DNA from: Desulfovibrio sp.
Lineage (GTDB): Bacteria; Desulfobacterota; Desulfovibrionia; Desulfovibrionales; Desulfovibrionaceae
Direction: 5' to 3'
Assembly (NCBI GenBank): GCA_031287575.1
Contig: JAITSV010000058.1
Coordinates: 62,001 to 126,000 of the forward strand
Length of the DNA: 64,000 nt
This document shows positions 16,699 to 26,964 of this stretch, one piece after another. The translations under genes and the position numbers were made by a program. Within the stretch, counting starts at the first letter, position 1. The number at the start of each line of letters is the position of its first letter. Under the pieces are notes generated by a model that saw nothing but the letters and a program-made list of their open reading frames with translations, did no database searches and was not told where the DNA came from.

Positions 16699-17751
16699 AT
16701 GACCACCATCCGCGCCGGACTCGTGGGCGTTACCGGCTACACGGGCATGGAACTTACCCGCCTGCTGGCGGGCCACCCGAACATGCGCCTCGTGCGCGCC
16801 ACCTCGCGCACGGAGGCGGGCCGCCCCCTGTCCGACATCTACCCCTTCCTGCGCGGGCTGCCCGGCGGCGACGTGGTCATGACCGCGCCCGACCCGGACG
16901 ACCTTGCCGCCAACTGCGACGTGGCCTTCCTGGCCGTGCCCCACGGGGCAGCCATGGAAATGGGCGCGACCCTGCGCGAACGCGGCCTGCGCGTGGTGGA
17001 CCTTTCGGCGGACTTCCGCCTGCGCGACCCCGACGTGTACGAAGCCTGGTACAAGGTGCCCCACACCCGCCGGGCCGAACTGCCCCAGGCGGTGTACGGC
17101 CTGCCGGAACTGTACGGCGATGCGGTGAAGAAGGCGGGCCTGGTGGCCAACCCCGGCTGCTACCCCACGGCCACCATCCTCGGCCTGTACGCCGCGCTCA
17201 AGCACGGGCTGGTGGAAACCGGCGACATCGTGGTGGACGCCAAGTCCGGCGCCACCGGCGCGGGCCGCAAGGCCGCCGTGGGCACGCTGTTCTGCGAGGT
17301 GTCCGACACCTTCCGGGCGTACAACATCGGCAAGCACCGCCATACCCCGGAAATCGAGCAGGAACTGTCGGCCATCGCGGGCACGTCCATGGTGGTGTCG
17401 TTCAACCCGCACCTGTTGCCCATCAACCGGGGCATCCTGGCCACCATCTACGCCAAGCTGGCAAAGCCCGTCAGCCCGCAGGACGTGCAGGCGGCCTTCG
17501 AGCAGACCTGGAAAGGGTCGCGCTGGGTGCGCGTGCTGCCCGCCGGGCAGCTGCCGGAAACCCGCCACGTGCGCGGCACCATGTTCTGCGACGTGGGCGT
17601 GGTGACGGACCAGCGCACGGGCCGCATGGTCATCCTGTCCGCCATCGACAACCTGTGCCGGGGCGCCTCCGGCCAGGCCGTGGCCAACGCCAACCTGATG
17701 TTCGGCCTGCCCGTGGAAACCGGGCTGATGCTGGCCCCGCTGATGCCGTAG
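16699..17751 (+). CDS. argC: N-acetyl-gamma-glutamyl-phosphate reductase
   Basis: ArgC (350 residues) reduces N-acetylglutamyl phosphate to the semialdehyde in arginine synthesis, using NADPH. The nucleotide-binding start GLVGVTGYTGMELTRLL and the catalytic Cys in NPGCYPTATILGLY (Cys at about residue 154) are present. The conserved GKHRHTPEIEQEL segment, with its catalytic His, follows. It is the last gene of this plus-strand cluster and is followed by a strong terminator. No other arg gene lies nearby. Confidence 0.97.
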   Translation: MTTIRAGLVGVTGYTGMELTRLLAGHPNMRLVRATSRTEAGRPLSDIYPFLRGLPGGDVVMTAPDPDDLAANCDVAFLAVPHGAAMEMGATLRERGLRVVDLSADFRLRDPDVYEAWYKVPHTRRAELPQAVYGLPELYGDAVKKAGLVANPGCYPTATILGLYAALKHGLVETGDIVVDAKSGATGAGRKAAVGTLFCEVSDTFRAYNIGKHRHTPEIEQELSAIAGTSMVVSFNPHLLPINRGILATIYAKLAKPVSPQDVQAAFEQTWKGSRWVRVLPAGQLPETRHVRGTMFCDVGVVTDQRTGRMVILSAIDNLCRGASGQAVANANLMFGLPVETGLMLAPLMP

Positions 17752-17780
17752 CGCACGGCGCGGCAATCATCGTTCATGCA

Positions 17781-17812
17781 GGGGGCGCTCCGGTACGGAG
17801 CGTCCCCTTTTT
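17781..17812 (+). terminator. Intrinsic terminator of argC
   Basis: A 12-bp stem (GGGGGCGCTCCG with CGGAGCGTCCCC, one G-T pair) with a 3-base loop is followed at once by five T. It lies 30 bases after the argC stop. Confidence 0.9.
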
Positions 17813-17931
17813 GCGCCTGCGCGACGGGCATAATCCGCGCGGGCCCGTCAGCCTGCCTGCCGGACGGCCCCCTGCCAGGGGCACCACGCCGCCGCATGCC
17901 TGCACCACCCCCCGCCTCCACCGCCCACGCG

Positions 17932-17944
17932 CATGATAATCATG
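17932..17944. promoter_or_regulatory. Palindrome CATGATAATCATG upstream of chemoreceptor
   Basis: A perfect 13-bp palindrome lies about 50 bases before the chemoreceptor start. The core ATGATnATCAT recurs upstream of the hydrogenase operon at 34889-34899. It resembles half of a Fur-type site, but the regulator is unknown. Confidence 0.4.
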
Positions 17945-17994
17945 GGCCATCCTCCCCCGCCCTGCCATACACGGAACCATAGGGGGGAGCGTAT

Positions 17995-19986
17995 ATGAGC
18001 ATCCGGCTGCGCATCCTGCTCGCCGTCCTCGGACAGGCGCTACTGGCCATGGCCCTTTGCACGGCGGTCATCGTCATTTCCAACCGCCAGGCCACCGACG
18101 GCATGGCGGTCAACCTGGCCGGGCGACAGCGCATGCTCAGCCAGAAGATGACCAAAGAGGCACTGGCCCTGCTGCATGGCGGTCCGGCCACGCTGCGCCC
18201 GTCCATCGCCAACCAGATCCGCGTGTTCGACGTCACGCTGGCGGCCTTCATCGACGGCGGGCAAGCTCCGCTCACCCTGAAGGCCGATGGTCCCACAGGC
18301 CAGTTGCCCCCGCCAAGCGCCACGGTGCGCGGCCAGTTGCTGACCGTGCGCGGCGAATGGATGCGCCTGCGTGGCCTGGTGGAGGCCGCCTTGCCCGAAG
18401 GGGCCGTGGCCGCGCCGGACACCGCCCCCGCCCTGCTGGCCGCCAGCGACGGGGTGCTGGACGCCATGAACAAGGCCGTCACCCTGATGCAGGGTGAATC
18501 GGAAAGCCGGGTGTCCGCGTTGCTTGTCAGCCAGGTCGTCGGGCTGTGTCTGGCCCTGGTTCTGGGGACCATCGCGGTGCTGGTGCTGCACCGTCAGGTC
18601 ATCCGGCCGCTGCACGACATCCGCGACTTCGCGAGGGACCAGGCCCAGGGGCCCCGGTGCATGGACCTGACGGGCAACTTTAACCGCGAGTTGCGCGAGG
18701 TGGCCGAGGCCCTGTGCGCCATGACCAGCAACCTTACCAGTGCGCTGGGCTTTTCCGAGGGCATCCTGCGCAGCATAGAGACGCCCTATCTCGTGGTCGA
18801 CACGGACGAACGGGTCATCCGGTGCAACAAGGCCCTGCTCCAACTGCTGGAGCACGGTGGCGATCCGCAGCAATTTCAGGGAATGGGTGTTTCGGAATTC
18901 TTCTACGGCGAGCCAGGTCGCCATACCGTGGTGGGGCAGGTGCTGCGCGACGGCAATTCGGTGATGCAGGAGGTGGACCTGCAGGCCCGCCGAGGCAGTG
19001 TGCGCAAGGTCAACGTTGCTTCGGCCCAATTGCGCAATACCCTCGACGGCACCCTCATCGGGGCCATCTGTCTGTATTCCGACGTGTCCGAACTGCGGCG
19101 GGCCGAGGAAGAAGCCCAGGCCCGCACCGGACGGCTGGCCCAGGCCGCCCGCGAGGCCGACGGCATTTCCCGCCAGGTGGTCGATGGCTCCGAAGCGCTG
19201 GCCGAACGGGTGCGCGATGCGGCAATGGGCGCGCAAACCCAACGCGACCGGGTGGACGAGACCGTTTCGGTCATGCAGGACGTCAACGCAGCCGCCGTGG
19301 ATGCCACCCGCCTGGCCGGACGCGCCGCCGACGCGGCGGAGCGTGCCGTGGACGAGGCGCGGGCGGGATCGGACAAGGTGCGCCGCATGCGCGAGGCCAT
19401 GCGCGGCGTGGTGGAACGGTCGGAGGAATTGCGCGGCGGCATGCGCGAACTGGGGGGACAGGCGGAATCCATTGGCCGGGTGATGGCCGTCATCGCGGAT
19501 ATCGCCGACCAGACCAACCTGCTGGCGCTGAACGCCGCCATCGAAGCCGCTCGGGCCGGGGACGCCGGACGCGGATTCGCCGTGGTGGCCGACGAGGTGC
19601 GCAAGCTGGCCGAAAAGACCATGCAGGCCACCAGCGAGGTGCACGCGGCCATCACCGCCATCCAGCACGGGGTGCGCGACAGCATGAACCGGGTGGACGC
19701 ATCGGGCGGGGCCATCGACGAAACCGCGCAATTGGCCGGTGAATCCAGCGAGGCGCTGGAGCGCATCGTGCACCTGGTGGGGGCCACCACCGACGAGGTA
19801 GGCTCCATTGCCGACCGGGCGGGCCTGCAGGCCGACCAGGCGGCGCGGGCGGCCATGGCCATCGACGTCATCCGCGAGGTGGCCGAGGGCATGGCCGAGG
19901 GCATGCACGAGGCGGCCAGCGCCGTGGACGGGCTGCGCCAGCAGGCCGACCGGCTGCAGGCGCTCATTCTGCAGATAACCTCCTGA
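17995..19986 (+). CDS. Methyl-accepting chemotaxis protein with PilJ-type sensor and PAS domain
   Basis: A complete 663-residue chemoreceptor. An N-terminal helix (about 7-27) is followed by a periplasmic PilJ/NarX-type four-helix domain ([19 protein letters not shown] near residues 38-56), a second membrane helix (about 180-202), HAMP, a PAS domain (about 262-370; [19 protein letters not shown]) and the signalling domain with hairpin tip [20 protein letters not shown]. The tip and the next 25 residues are nearly identical to those of the chemoreceptor at the left edge, so the two likely feed the same CheA array. The ATG at 17995 follows GGGGGAG. The ligand is unknown; related N-terminal domains bind nitrate or peptides. 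Confidence 0.94.
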   Translation: MSIRLRILLAVLGQALLAMALCTAVIVISNRQATDGMAVNLAGRQRMLSQKMTKEALALLHGGPATLRPSIANQIRVFDVTLAAFIDGGQAPLTLKADGPTGQLPPPSATVRGQLLTVRGEWMRLRGLVEAALPEGAVAAPDTAPALLAASDGVLDAMNKAVTLMQGESESRVSALLVSQVVGLCLALVLGTIAVLVLHRQVIRPLHDIRDFARDQAQGPRCMDLTGNFNRELREVAEALCAMTSNLTSALGFSEGILRSIETPYLVVDTDERVIRCNKALLQLLEHGGDPQQFQGMGVSEFFYGEPGRHTVVGQVLRDGNSVMQEVDLQARRGSVRKVNVASAQLRNTLDGTLIGAICLYSDVSELRRAEEEAQARTGRLAQAAREADGISRQVVDGSEALAERVRDAAMGAQTQRDRVDETVSVMQDVNAAAVDATRLAGRAADAAERAVDEARAGSDKVRRMREAMRGVVERSEELRGGMRELGGQAESIGRVMAVIADIADQTNLLALNAAIEAARAGDAGRGFAVVADEVRKLAEKTMQATSEVHAAITAIQHGVRDSMNRVDASGGAIDETAQLAGESSEALERIVHLVGATTDEVGSIADRAGLQADQAARAAMAIDVIREVAEGMAEGMHEAASAVDGLRQQADRLQALILQITS

Positions 19987-20057
19987 CCCCGCCACCGACA
20001 CCTACAGTCCGGATCGCGCGTGGAACCGGTGGCGAACAAGACTGGCCACGACAACAC

Positions 20058-20085
20058 CGGGGGCGCCCTGAACGGAGCGCCCCCG
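20058..20085. terminator. GC-rich hairpin between convergent genes
   Basis: A 9-bp stem (CGGGGGCGC with GCGCCCCCG) with a 10-base loop lies between the chemoreceptor and the convergent HD-GYP gene. It has no long T-tract on either side, so termination strength is uncertain. Confidence 0.55.
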
Positions 20086-20180
20086 ATATTGCCTGCAAGA
20101 TGGCGTGTGATGGCGAAGAGCCCGGTGCACGAAGTATCGTGGGGCAAAGGCCGGACGGCCCCGCGACGGCGGCCCGGCGG

Positions 20181-21389
20181 TCAGGAGGTGCCCAGCACCT
20201 GGCCGGGGTCTATGCCCGACTCGCGCGGGTCCAGGCAGGCCACCACCTTCACGGCGGTCTGGCCGGAAAGGTCCAGCCTGCGCTGCTGGGCGGGACGGCC
20301 CTTGGGGTCGCGCACAACGATCACTTCCGGCAGCAGCGGTTCGCGGGCATTGGCCTTGCTGACCACGCCGCGCTGCCCGGTGTTCAGTTCCACCACGCTG
20401 CCCACGGGGTATATCCCCAGGCACCGGATGAACCGTTCCACGAAGCCGGGATGGAAATCCTGCCCGCGCATGCCGTACATCAGGCCCAGCGCCTTGTGCG
20501 GCAGCATGGCGGCCTTGTACACCCGGCGGCTGGTAAGGGCGTCGTACACGTCCACCACGGCCAGGATGCGGGCGATGATGCTGATTTCCTCGCCCTTGAG
20601 GCCGCGCGGGTAGCCCAGGCCGTTGTACTTCTCGTGGTGCTCCAGCATGCCCGCCAGCACCTCGTCGTAGACCATGGGGTTGTCGCGCACCTGCTCCCAC
20701 CCCAGTTCGGGGTGGCGCTTCATGATGCTGAATTCGTCGGGTGTCAGGCGGCGCGGGCTGTTCAGGATGGTGTCGGGCACGCGGGCCTTGCCGAGGTCGT
20801 GGAACAGCCCGGCCAGGCCCACCCGGCTCAGGGTGATGTCGCCAAAGCCCAGATGCCGCCCGAACACCACGGCCAGCACGGCCACGTTGATGCAGTGGGT
20901 GTAGGTGTATTCGTCCACCGAGCGCAGCTTGGAAAGGCCCAGCAATGCGTTGGCGTTGCGGGTGACGCTGGTGAGGATGCCCTCGACCATGGGCTGGGCG
21001 GCCTGCACGTCCACGAAGCCGTCCTTGCGCATCACGTCCATGGCCTTGCGCGCGAAGCCCACGGAATCGTCATACAGCGCGCGGGCCTGGGGCATTTCCT
21101 CCGCCAGGGACACGGTGGGCGCCAGCGGGTCCTCGTCGCCAAGGTCGCGCGCCAGTTCGGCGGAAATGGCTTCCTCGTCGCTCAGGCCGTCGGTGCCGTC
21201 GCCCCCCAGCGAACGGCGCGTATCCACGAAGACTTCCATGAAGCCCTCGCGCTGGATGCGCAGCACGTCGCCCTCGGAGCCGACGACCCCCACCTGGCTG
21301 TACAGGTACGGATTCTCGAGCCACGACAGGCCCATGTCCACCACGTACATGCCGGGTTTGAGATCCCGCGTGGAGATCTTCTTGAGCAC
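20181..21389 (-). CDS. HD-GYP domain c-di-GMP phosphodiesterase
   Basis: A 402-residue cytoplasmic protein. An N-terminal DUF3391-like region (LKKISTRDLKPGMYVVDMGL) precedes the HD-GYP domain (about 150-320). The metal-binding motifs are intact: HDLGK in the HD part and HHEKYNGLGYP in the GYP part. It should hydrolyse cyclic di-GMP. The GTG at 21389 is chosen because GGAGGG lies just upstream; an ATG-started extension to 21440 has no such site and adds a non-conserved tail. It has no receiver domain and is divergent from another signalling gene (EAL-HDOD). Confidence 0.92.
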   Translation of the reverse strand: MLKKISTRDLKPGMYVVDMGLSWLENPYLYSQVGVVGSEGDVLRIQREGFMEVFVDTRRSLGGDGTDGLSDEEAISAELARDLGDEDPLAPTVSLAEEMPQARALYDDSVGFARKAMDVMRKDGFVDVQAAQPMVEGILTSVTRNANALLGLSKLRSVDEYTYTHCINVAVLAVVFGRHLGFGDITLSRVGLAGLFHDLGKARVPDTILNSPRRLTPDEFSIMKRHPELGWEQVRDNPMVYDEVLAGMLEHHEKYNGLGYPRGLKGEEISIIARILAVVDVYDALTSRRVYKAAMLPHKALGLMYGMRGQDFHPGFVERFIRCLGIYPVGSVVELNTGQRGVVSKANAREPLLPEVIVVRDPKGRPAQQRRLDLSGQTAVKVVACLDPRESGIDPGQVLGTS

Positions 21390-21708
21390 CGGTCCCTCCT
21401 CCCCTCCCCTTGCTGCCGCCGGTGCGGCGACCCCTTGCATCTACGTATATTCGCTGCAAAAAACAACTGTCCACCTGACATTGCGGCATCGGAACGGCAT
21501 ATGAATGGAGAGCCCGGCGGCATCCTTCGGCACAATGCGGGGTCACCCCCCATGTGACGGCACTCCCTCCCCACGGTTCTGGGGGTATCACCACCTTGCC
21601 CGAGACCGCCGTATCGGCCATACTGAAACGCTTATCCAGACCACCGGACGGGCCACCAGATGCGCCACCGTCCTTGCTCAACGCGCACGCGGGACGGAGC
21701 CCGCACCC
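21390..21708. other. Intergenic region between divergent signalling genes
   Basis: No gene is seen. An A/T-rich patch at about 21440-21490 (containing CTACGTATATTCGC and AAAAAACAACTG) is the best candidate for the promoters of the divergent HD-GYP and EAL-HDOD genes. Confidence 0.4.
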
Positions 21709-22947
21709 ATGCAGGCCCAGAATCCCTCCCAGCAGCCCACCATCTTCATCGCCCGGCAGCCCATCTTCGATGCTTCGGGGGCGCTGTGGGGGCACGAACT
21801 GCTGTTCCGCGACAGCCCCAGCGGCCCCGCGCGCATCGACGACCCGGACGCGGCCACCGCCTCGGTCATCGCCGACGGCTACGCCATCGCCAGCGAGACC
21901 ATACCCGGCGCCACCCCCTTCCTGATCAACTTTCCCGAGGGACTGCTGCTGTCCGGCGCGGCGGAAGTGCTGCCGCCGGACCGGTGCATCCCCGAAATCC
22001 TCGAAACGGTACACCCCACGCCCGAACTGGTGGAGGCCCTGCACACCCTGAAGCGCGCGGGCTACCGGCTGGCCGTGGACGACTTCGTGGGGCAGGACCA
22101 GGCCCTGCCGCTGCTGGGGCTGGCGGACATCATCAAGGTAGACGTGCTGGGCGTGCCCCCGGCGGAACTGCCCGCGCTCACGGCCGGGCTGCGCAAGCTC
22201 CACCACGCCGTGCTGCTGGCGGAAAAGGTGGAGAACGCCGCCATGTTCGGGCAGTGCCGCGCGCTGGGGTACCCCCTGTTCCAGGGCTACCACTTCGCGC
22301 GGCCGGTCATCGTGCCGGGGCGCACCCTGTCGTCGGCCCAGACCTCGCGCCTGCACCTGATGCAGTCGCTGACCGGAGAGGCCGACCCGCACAAACTGGT
22401 GCGCGCCGTGACCGTGGACCCCGGCCTGACCTACCGCCTGCTGCGGTACATCAATTCCGCGTGGTTCGCCCTGCTGAAGGAGGTGACCTCCGTCCAGCAC
22501 GCGGCCTCGCTGCTGGGCTTCGAGACGCTGCGCAAGTGGCTGCTGGTGATCACCCTGGCCGACACGGCGGGCAGTGCCGCCCCGGCGGAGGCCATGCGCC
22601 TGGCCGTGACCCGTGCGCGCTTCCTGGAACTGCTATGCGGCCTCGTGCGCGCCTGCACCCATGCGCCGGAATCCATGTTCCTGCTGGGGCTGCTGTCGCA
22701 ACTGGACGCGCTGCTGGGCATTCCCATGCCGGTACTGCTGGCCCACCTGCCGCTGGACGCGGACTTTCGGGCCGCCCTTTCCGGCGAGCCCTCGCCCATG
22801 CACGACGAACTGCACCTGGCCGTGCTGCTGGAACGCGGCGCCTGGGACGAGGCCCTGCCGCTGATGGCCAGGCTGGAATTTTCACCGGTGGACGTGGCCC
22901 GCAGCAACATCGACGCACAAATGTGGGCCAGCCGGATATTGGGCTAG
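21709..22947 (+). CDS. EAL-HDOD (YuxH-type) signalling protein
   Basis: A 412-residue protein with a degenerate EAL domain (about 5-200) fused to an HDOD domain (about 205-400). The opening IFIARQPIFDASGALWGHELLFR is typical of YuxH proteins, where the EAL signature is replaced by ELLFR. Few of the catalytic residues of real EAL phosphodiesterases can be found, so it probably binds rather than cleaves c-di-GMP, or does neither. The HDOD part includes VDPGLTYRLLRYINSAWF and SVQHAASLLGFETLRKWL. The ATG at 21709 has GGAG upstream. It is divergent from the HD-GYP gene. Confidence 0.88.
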   Translation: MQAQNPSQQPTIFIARQPIFDASGALWGHELLFRDSPSGPARIDDPDAATASVIADGYAIASETIPGATPFLINFPEGLLLSGAAEVLPPDRCIPEILETVHPTPELVEALHTLKRAGYRLAVDDFVGQDQALPLLGLADIIKVDVLGVPPAELPALTAGLRKLHHAVLLAEKVENAAMFGQCRALGYPLFQGYHFARPVIVPGRTLSSAQTSRLHLMQSLTGEADPHKLVRAVTVDPGLTYRLLRYINSAWFALLKEVTSVQHAASLLGFETLRKWLLVITLADTAGSAAPAEAMRLAVTRARFLELLCGLVRACTHAPESMFLLGLLSQLDALLGIPMPVLLAHLPLDADFRAALSGEPSPMHDELHLAVLLERGAWDEALPLMARLEFSPVDVARSNIDAQMWASRILG

Positions 22948-22992
22948 GGAGCACGGGCAGCACGGGAACATGCGAGAGTACCCGGGAAAGAC

Positions 22993-23027
22993 GCAAAAAG
23001 GGCACACCAGCGGTGTGCCCTTTTTGC
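22993..23027. terminator. Strong bidirectional terminator
   Basis: A perfect 16-bp stem (GCAAAAAGGGCACACC with its complement) and a 3-base loop. The A-run and T-run in the stem make it usable in both directions, for the EAL-HDOD gene and the convergent ligase gene. Confidence 0.9.
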
Positions 23028-23121
23028 ATTGCGGTGCCTCTTGCATGACCACACGCAGGGCCTGTGTACCCCATGGGGTGTCGATCAGGCAGAGGGCAAA
23101 AGGACCATAGCGTAACAGGCC

Positions 23122-24417
23122 CTACCCGTCGGCCATGCGCAGGTCGGTCACCCGCCTGGACTTGCCGAACGAACGCGGCAGCACGCCGGGATCCACCACC
23201 TGCACGGCCACGCGGGCCATCAGCTTCCTGTGCAGGCGGTCGCCCACCTCGCGCGTCAGGCCCGCGTCGGTGTCCGCCGTGGCGCCTTCCTGGCGTTCCA
23301 CCTGCAACAGCATGGCGTCGCGGCCATCGGTGCGGGTGAGCTGGATGTGGTACTCGGACCCCAGCACCGGGAATTCGTGCAGCACGTCGGCGATCTGGCC
23401 GGGGTAGATGTTCACCCCCCGGAAGATGATCATGTCGTCCGAGCGGCCCAGGATGTGGTCGTGCCGGGGGATGCACCGCCCGCACGAACACTGGCCGGGC
23501 AGCATGCGGGTCAGGTCGCGGGTGCGGTAGCGGACCAGCGGCGATGCCTCCTTGCGCAGCGAGGTGACCACCATCTCGCCCACCTCGCCGGGGGCCACCG
23601 GTTGCAGGGTGGCCGGGTCCAGGATTTCGATGATGAACAGGTCGGCCCAGTAGTGCAGGCCCTCGCGGGCGTCGCATTCCAGCCCGGTACCGGGGCCGTA
23701 CATTTCGGTCATGCCCGCGATGTCGTAGCTGCCCGTCAGGCCCAGCTTCTGCTCGAAGGCGGCGCGCATGCGCGGGCTGTGCGTTTCTGCGCCAAAGATC
23801 ACCTTGCGCAGCTTCACCTTGTCCAGCAGGCCGTTGCGCTCCACTTCCTCGGCCATCAGCAGGGCCATGGAAGCCGTGGACCCCAGGCAGGTCACGCCCA
23901 TGTCCACCAGCAACTGCAACTGCATTTCCAGGTTGCCCGGCCCCACCGGCACGGTGAGCGCGCCAAACTTCTCGGACCCCAGCTGGAACCCGGCCCCCGC
24001 CGTCCACAGCCCGTAGCCCACGGCGATCTGCACGCGGTCTTCGCGGGTAAGACCCGCCAGTTCGTAGCAGCGGGCCATTTGCAGGGCAAAGGTATCCACG
24101 TCGTTCTGGGTGTAGGCCAGGATCTTGCGCTTGCCCGTGGTGCCCGACGAGGCGTGGATGCGCACCACGTCGCTTTCCGGCACGGACAGCAGCGGCAGGG
24201 GGTAACCCTCGCGCAGGTCTTCCACGCTGGCGGTGGGCAGGCGCACGATGTCGTCCAGGGTGCGGATGTCGTCGGGGTGCACGCCCGCCGCGTCGAACTT
24301 GCGCTTGTAGGCCGGGCTGTTGGCGTAGGCGTGGCGCACGGTCCAGCGCAGGCCCTCGGTCTGCACGCGGTGCAGGGTTTCCGGGTCGAGATGGGGCAGG
24401 AAGCGATGCTGCGGCAT
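23122..24417 (-). CDS. Phenylacetate-CoA ligase family AMP-forming enzyme
   Basis: A 431-residue adenylate-forming enzyme of the PaaK family. The ATP-binding loop SSGTTGKRKILAYT (about 93-106), the adenine-binding segment AGMTEMYGPGTGLEC (about 239-253) and the domain-hinge YRTRDLTR with GRSDDMIIFRGVNIYPGQI near the C-terminus are present. It activates an aryl acid as acyl-CoA; the true substrate in an anaerobe could be phenylacetate, an indole acid or another arylacetate from amino-acid breakdown. ATG at 24417 fits the family start. No oxidoreductase partner (IorAB) is adjacent. Confidence 0.92.
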   Translation of the reverse strand: MPQHRFLPHLDPETLHRVQTEGLRWTVRHAYANSPAYKRKFDAAGVHPDDIRTLDDIVRLPTASVEDLREGYPLPLLSVPESDVVRIHASSGTTGKRKILAYTQNDVDTFALQMARCYELAGLTREDRVQIAVGYGLWTAGAGFQLGSEKFGALTVPVGPGNLEMQLQLLVDMGVTCLGSTASMALLMAEEVERNGLLDKVKLRKVIFGAETHSPRMRAAFEQKLGLTGSYDIAGMTEMYGPGTGLECDAREGLHYWADLFIIEILDPATLQPVAPGEVGEMVVTSLRKEASPLVRYRTRDLTRMLPGQCSCGRCIPRHDHILGRSDDMIIFRGVNIYPGQIADVLHEFPVLGSEYHIQLTRTDGRDAMLLQVERQEGATADTDAGLTREVGDRLHRKLMARVAVQVVDPGVLPRSFGKSRRVTDLRMADG

Positions 24418-24890
24418 GGAAGCGGACTCCTGGAACGGCGGAATATGTAGGCGCGACACGGAAACAGGACTCGGGCGAATTGTGTTCCGGACAAGGTCCA
24501 GACAAGGGCCGGGCAAGGCCCGGAGCGCGCCCCGAACGGGCGTCGGACGGGCGGCGCGGCTTGTGCGGCGGCGCAAAAGCCTGTATCTGAGGCCCACGCG
24601 ACGCACCGGCCAGCGCCCCCTTGCGCGAGGGCATCGGCAAACCACCGGAAAGCCGCCGGTGATTTGCCGCAGGCTGTGCACCGACAGAACACGGCGGGGC
24701 GCGGCGGCCCGTACGAACCGGCGCCACGATCATTCGCCATGGCGCGGAACACGGCATCGCGCGGCGCCCGCATATTGTATACAATCCGGGGCGCCCCAGA
24801 GAGCTACCACGAATCCTCGCGGGGGAAAACCCCGGCCAACCGCCGCGCGGCCCCCGCATCATCACCCCTTGCCGCATCAGGAGGCCCACA
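24418..24890. promoter_or_regulatory. Divergent intergenic region with 12-bp palindrome
   Basis: The 473 bases between the ligase gene and purD contain no recognised gene. A perfect palindrome ATTGTATACAAT is at 24774-24785, about 105 bases before purD, in an otherwise very GC-rich stretch. Its form is typical of operators for dimeric regulators such as the GntR family; it could also overlap a -10 region. The rest shows no clear signal. Confidence 0.45.
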
Positions 24891-26168
24891 GTGCGGATAC
24901 TCATCGTCGGATCCGGCGGGCGTGAACACGCCCTGGCCTGGAAGCTGCGCCAGAGCCCCCTCGTCAAGGACATCTTCATCGCGCCCGGCAACGGCGGCAC
25001 CGCCCTTGAAGGCACCAACGTGCCCATTTCCGATGGCGACCTGCCCGCGCTGGTGCGCTTTGCGCTGGACGAAAAGATCGATCTCGTGGTGCCCGGCCCG
25101 GAACTGCCGCTGGTGCTGGGCATCAAGGACGCCATGGTCACGGCGGGCGTGCCCTGCTTCGGCCCCGACGCCTACGGCGCGCAACTGGAAGGCAGCAAGG
25201 CCTTCGCCAAGGAAGTCATGCGCGCGGCGGGCGTGCCCACCGCCGCCTTCGGCGTGTTCGACGATGCCGATGCGGCCCGCGCCTACATCCGCCGGAACGG
25301 CGCGCCCGTGGTGGTCAAGGCCGACGGCCTTGCCGCCGGCAAGGGCGTGGTGGTGGCCCGCACCGTGGATGAAGCGCTGGAAGCCGTGGACGACATGATG
25401 GTCAAGCGCGCCTTTGGCGACGCGGGCGACCGCGTGGTGGTGGAAAGCGCGCTGGCGGGCGAGGAAGCATCCTTCCTGTGCCTGTGCGACGGCGAAACGG
25501 TTCTCCCGCTGCCCTCCGCCCAGGACCACAAGGCCGTGTTCGACAACGACCAAGGCCCCAACACCGGCGGCATGGGCGCCTACAGCCCCGCCCCGGTGCT
25601 GCCCGAAGCGCGCTACGGGGAAATGATCGACCTGGTGATCCGCCCCGTGCTGCGCGAACTGATCAAACGCGGCCACCCCTTCACCGGGGTGCTGTACGCA
25701 GGACTGATGATGACCGCCGATGGCCCCATGGTGCTGGAATTCAACACCCGCTTCGGCGACCCGGAATGCCAGCCGCTGCTGATGCGCCTGGACGGCGACC
25801 TTGCCGCCATCATGGTGGCGGGCGCGCAGGGCCGCCTGCACGAAACCACCCTGCCCCTGAAGCGTGAAACCGCGCTGGGCGTGGTCATGGCGGCCAAGGG
25901 CTACCCCGGCAACTACGCCAAGGGCATGACCATTTCCGGCATCGCGGATGCCGAGGCGCTGGGCTCGGTCAAGGTGTTCCAGGCGGGCACCGAGCAGCGC
26001 GACGGCGCTTCCGTGTCGCGCGGCGGGCGCGTGCTGTGCGTCACCGCCCTGGGCGACACCCTGGCCGACGCGCAGGCGCTGGCGTACAAGGCCGTGGCCA
26101 AGGTGCGCATGGACAATGCCCACTACCGCAGCGACATCGGCGCAAAGGGTTTGAAGCGCGGGGGGTAA
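24891..26168 (+). CDS. purD: Phosphoribosylamine-glycine ligase (GARS)
   Basis: PurD (425 residues) makes glycinamide ribonucleotide from phosphoribosylamine, glycine and ATP in purine synthesis. It has the N-terminal [19 protein letters not shown], the ATP-grasp region ([17 protein letters not shown], about 141-157), the signature [18 protein letters not shown], and the metal-binding [12 protein letters not shown]. The start is GTG, with AGGAGG 8 bases upstream. The purE gene follows after 157 bases on the same strand, so the two are likely one purine operon. Confidence 0.97.
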   Translation: MRILIVGSGGREHALAWKLRQSPLVKDIFIAPGNGGTALEGTNVPISDGDLPALVRFALDEKIDLVVPGPELPLVLGIKDAMVTAGVPCFGPDAYGAQLEGSKAFAKEVMRAAGVPTAAFGVFDDADAARAYIRRNGAPVVVKADGLAAGKGVVVARTVDEALEAVDDMMVKRAFGDAGDRVVVESALAGEEASFLCLCDGETVLPLPSAQDHKAVFDNDQGPNTGGMGAYSPAPVLPEARYGEMIDLVIRPVLRELIKRGHPFTGVLYAGLMMTADGPMVLEFNTRFGDPECQPLLMRLDGDLAAIMVAGAQGRLHETTLPLKRETALGVVMAAKGYPGNYAKGMTISGIADAEALGSVKVFQAGTEQRDGASVSRGGRVLCVTALGDTLADAQALAYKAVAKVRMDNAHYRSDIGAKGLKRGG

Positions 26169-26325
26169 CCCTGCCCCGGTCAGATCAGCCCGGACTACAC
26201 ACGACGTTTCCGCACTACCCGCGCGTACCGCCATGCCGCCCGCCAGATACCTGCCCGGATTGAACCGGCACACGGCGGCACGGAGCGCCGGGTTACCGAA
26301 CCCTTATCGACAACAGGAGATCAGC

Positions 26326-26826
26326 ATGACCAAGGTTGCCGTTTTCATGGGCTCTGCCTCGGACGAGGACACCGTACGCCCGTGCACCGAAGTGCTCGAC
26401 AGCCTGGGCATTTCCTACCTGTTCACCGTCAGCTCCGCCCACCGCACCCCGGAACGCACCGAACGGCTGGTGACCAAGCTGGAAGCCGAAGGCTGCCAGG
26501 TGTTCATCTGCGCGGCGGGCATGGCCGCCCACCTGGCCGGGGCCGTGGCCGCGCGCACCCAGAAGCCGGTCATCGGCATTCCCGTAGCGGCGTCCGCCCT
26601 TGGCGGCATGGACGCCCTGCTGGCCACGGTGCAGATGCCCCCCGGCTTTCCGGTGGCCACGGTGGCGCTGGACAAGGCAGGCGCCCGCAACGCCGCCTGG
26701 CTTGCCGCCCAAATCCTGGCCCTGGCCGACCCGGCCCTGTCGCAGCGCCTTGCCGCCGCCCGCGCCAAGATGAAGGCCGATGCGGAAAGGGCCGGGGAAG
26801 AACTGGAAGCGCGGTACCGGAAGTAG
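26326..26826 (+). CDS. purE: N5-carboxyaminoimidazole ribonucleotide mutase, class I PurE
   Basis: A 166-residue PurE that converts N5-CAIR to CAIR. The motifs [21 protein letters not shown] and [24 protein letters not shown] are clear. The active-site Ser and His residues of the class are present. No purK is adjacent, and class II (direct CO2-using) PurE enzymes also occur in anaerobes, so the exact substrate should not be taken for granted. The ATG has ACAGGAGA upstream. A terminator follows. Confidence 0.95.
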   Translation: MTKVAVFMGSASDEDTVRPCTEVLDSLGISYLFTVSSAHRTPERTERLVTKLEAEGCQVFICAAGMAAHLAGAVAARTQKPVIGIPVAASALGGMDALLATVQMPPGFPVATVALDKAGARNAAWLAAQILALADPALSQRLAAARAKMKADAERAGEELEARYRK

Positions 26827-26863
26827 CTGCCCCCGCCATCAGCATGTTCCAAGGACTCACATC

Positions 26864-26903
26864 AAACAAAATGGACGCGTTTTACGCGTTCATTTTGTTT
26901 TCA
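26864..26903 (+). terminator. Intrinsic terminator of purDE
   Basis: A 17-bp stem (one G-T pair) with a TTT loop and a trailing T-run starts about 40 bases after purE. The A-rich left arm and T-rich right arm make it usable on either strand. Confidence 0.9.
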
Positions 26904-26964
26904 TGCCATAGCAAACATCTTGTTACGATACTTCAGCAAAACACGACAGATGCGGAGGCATTCA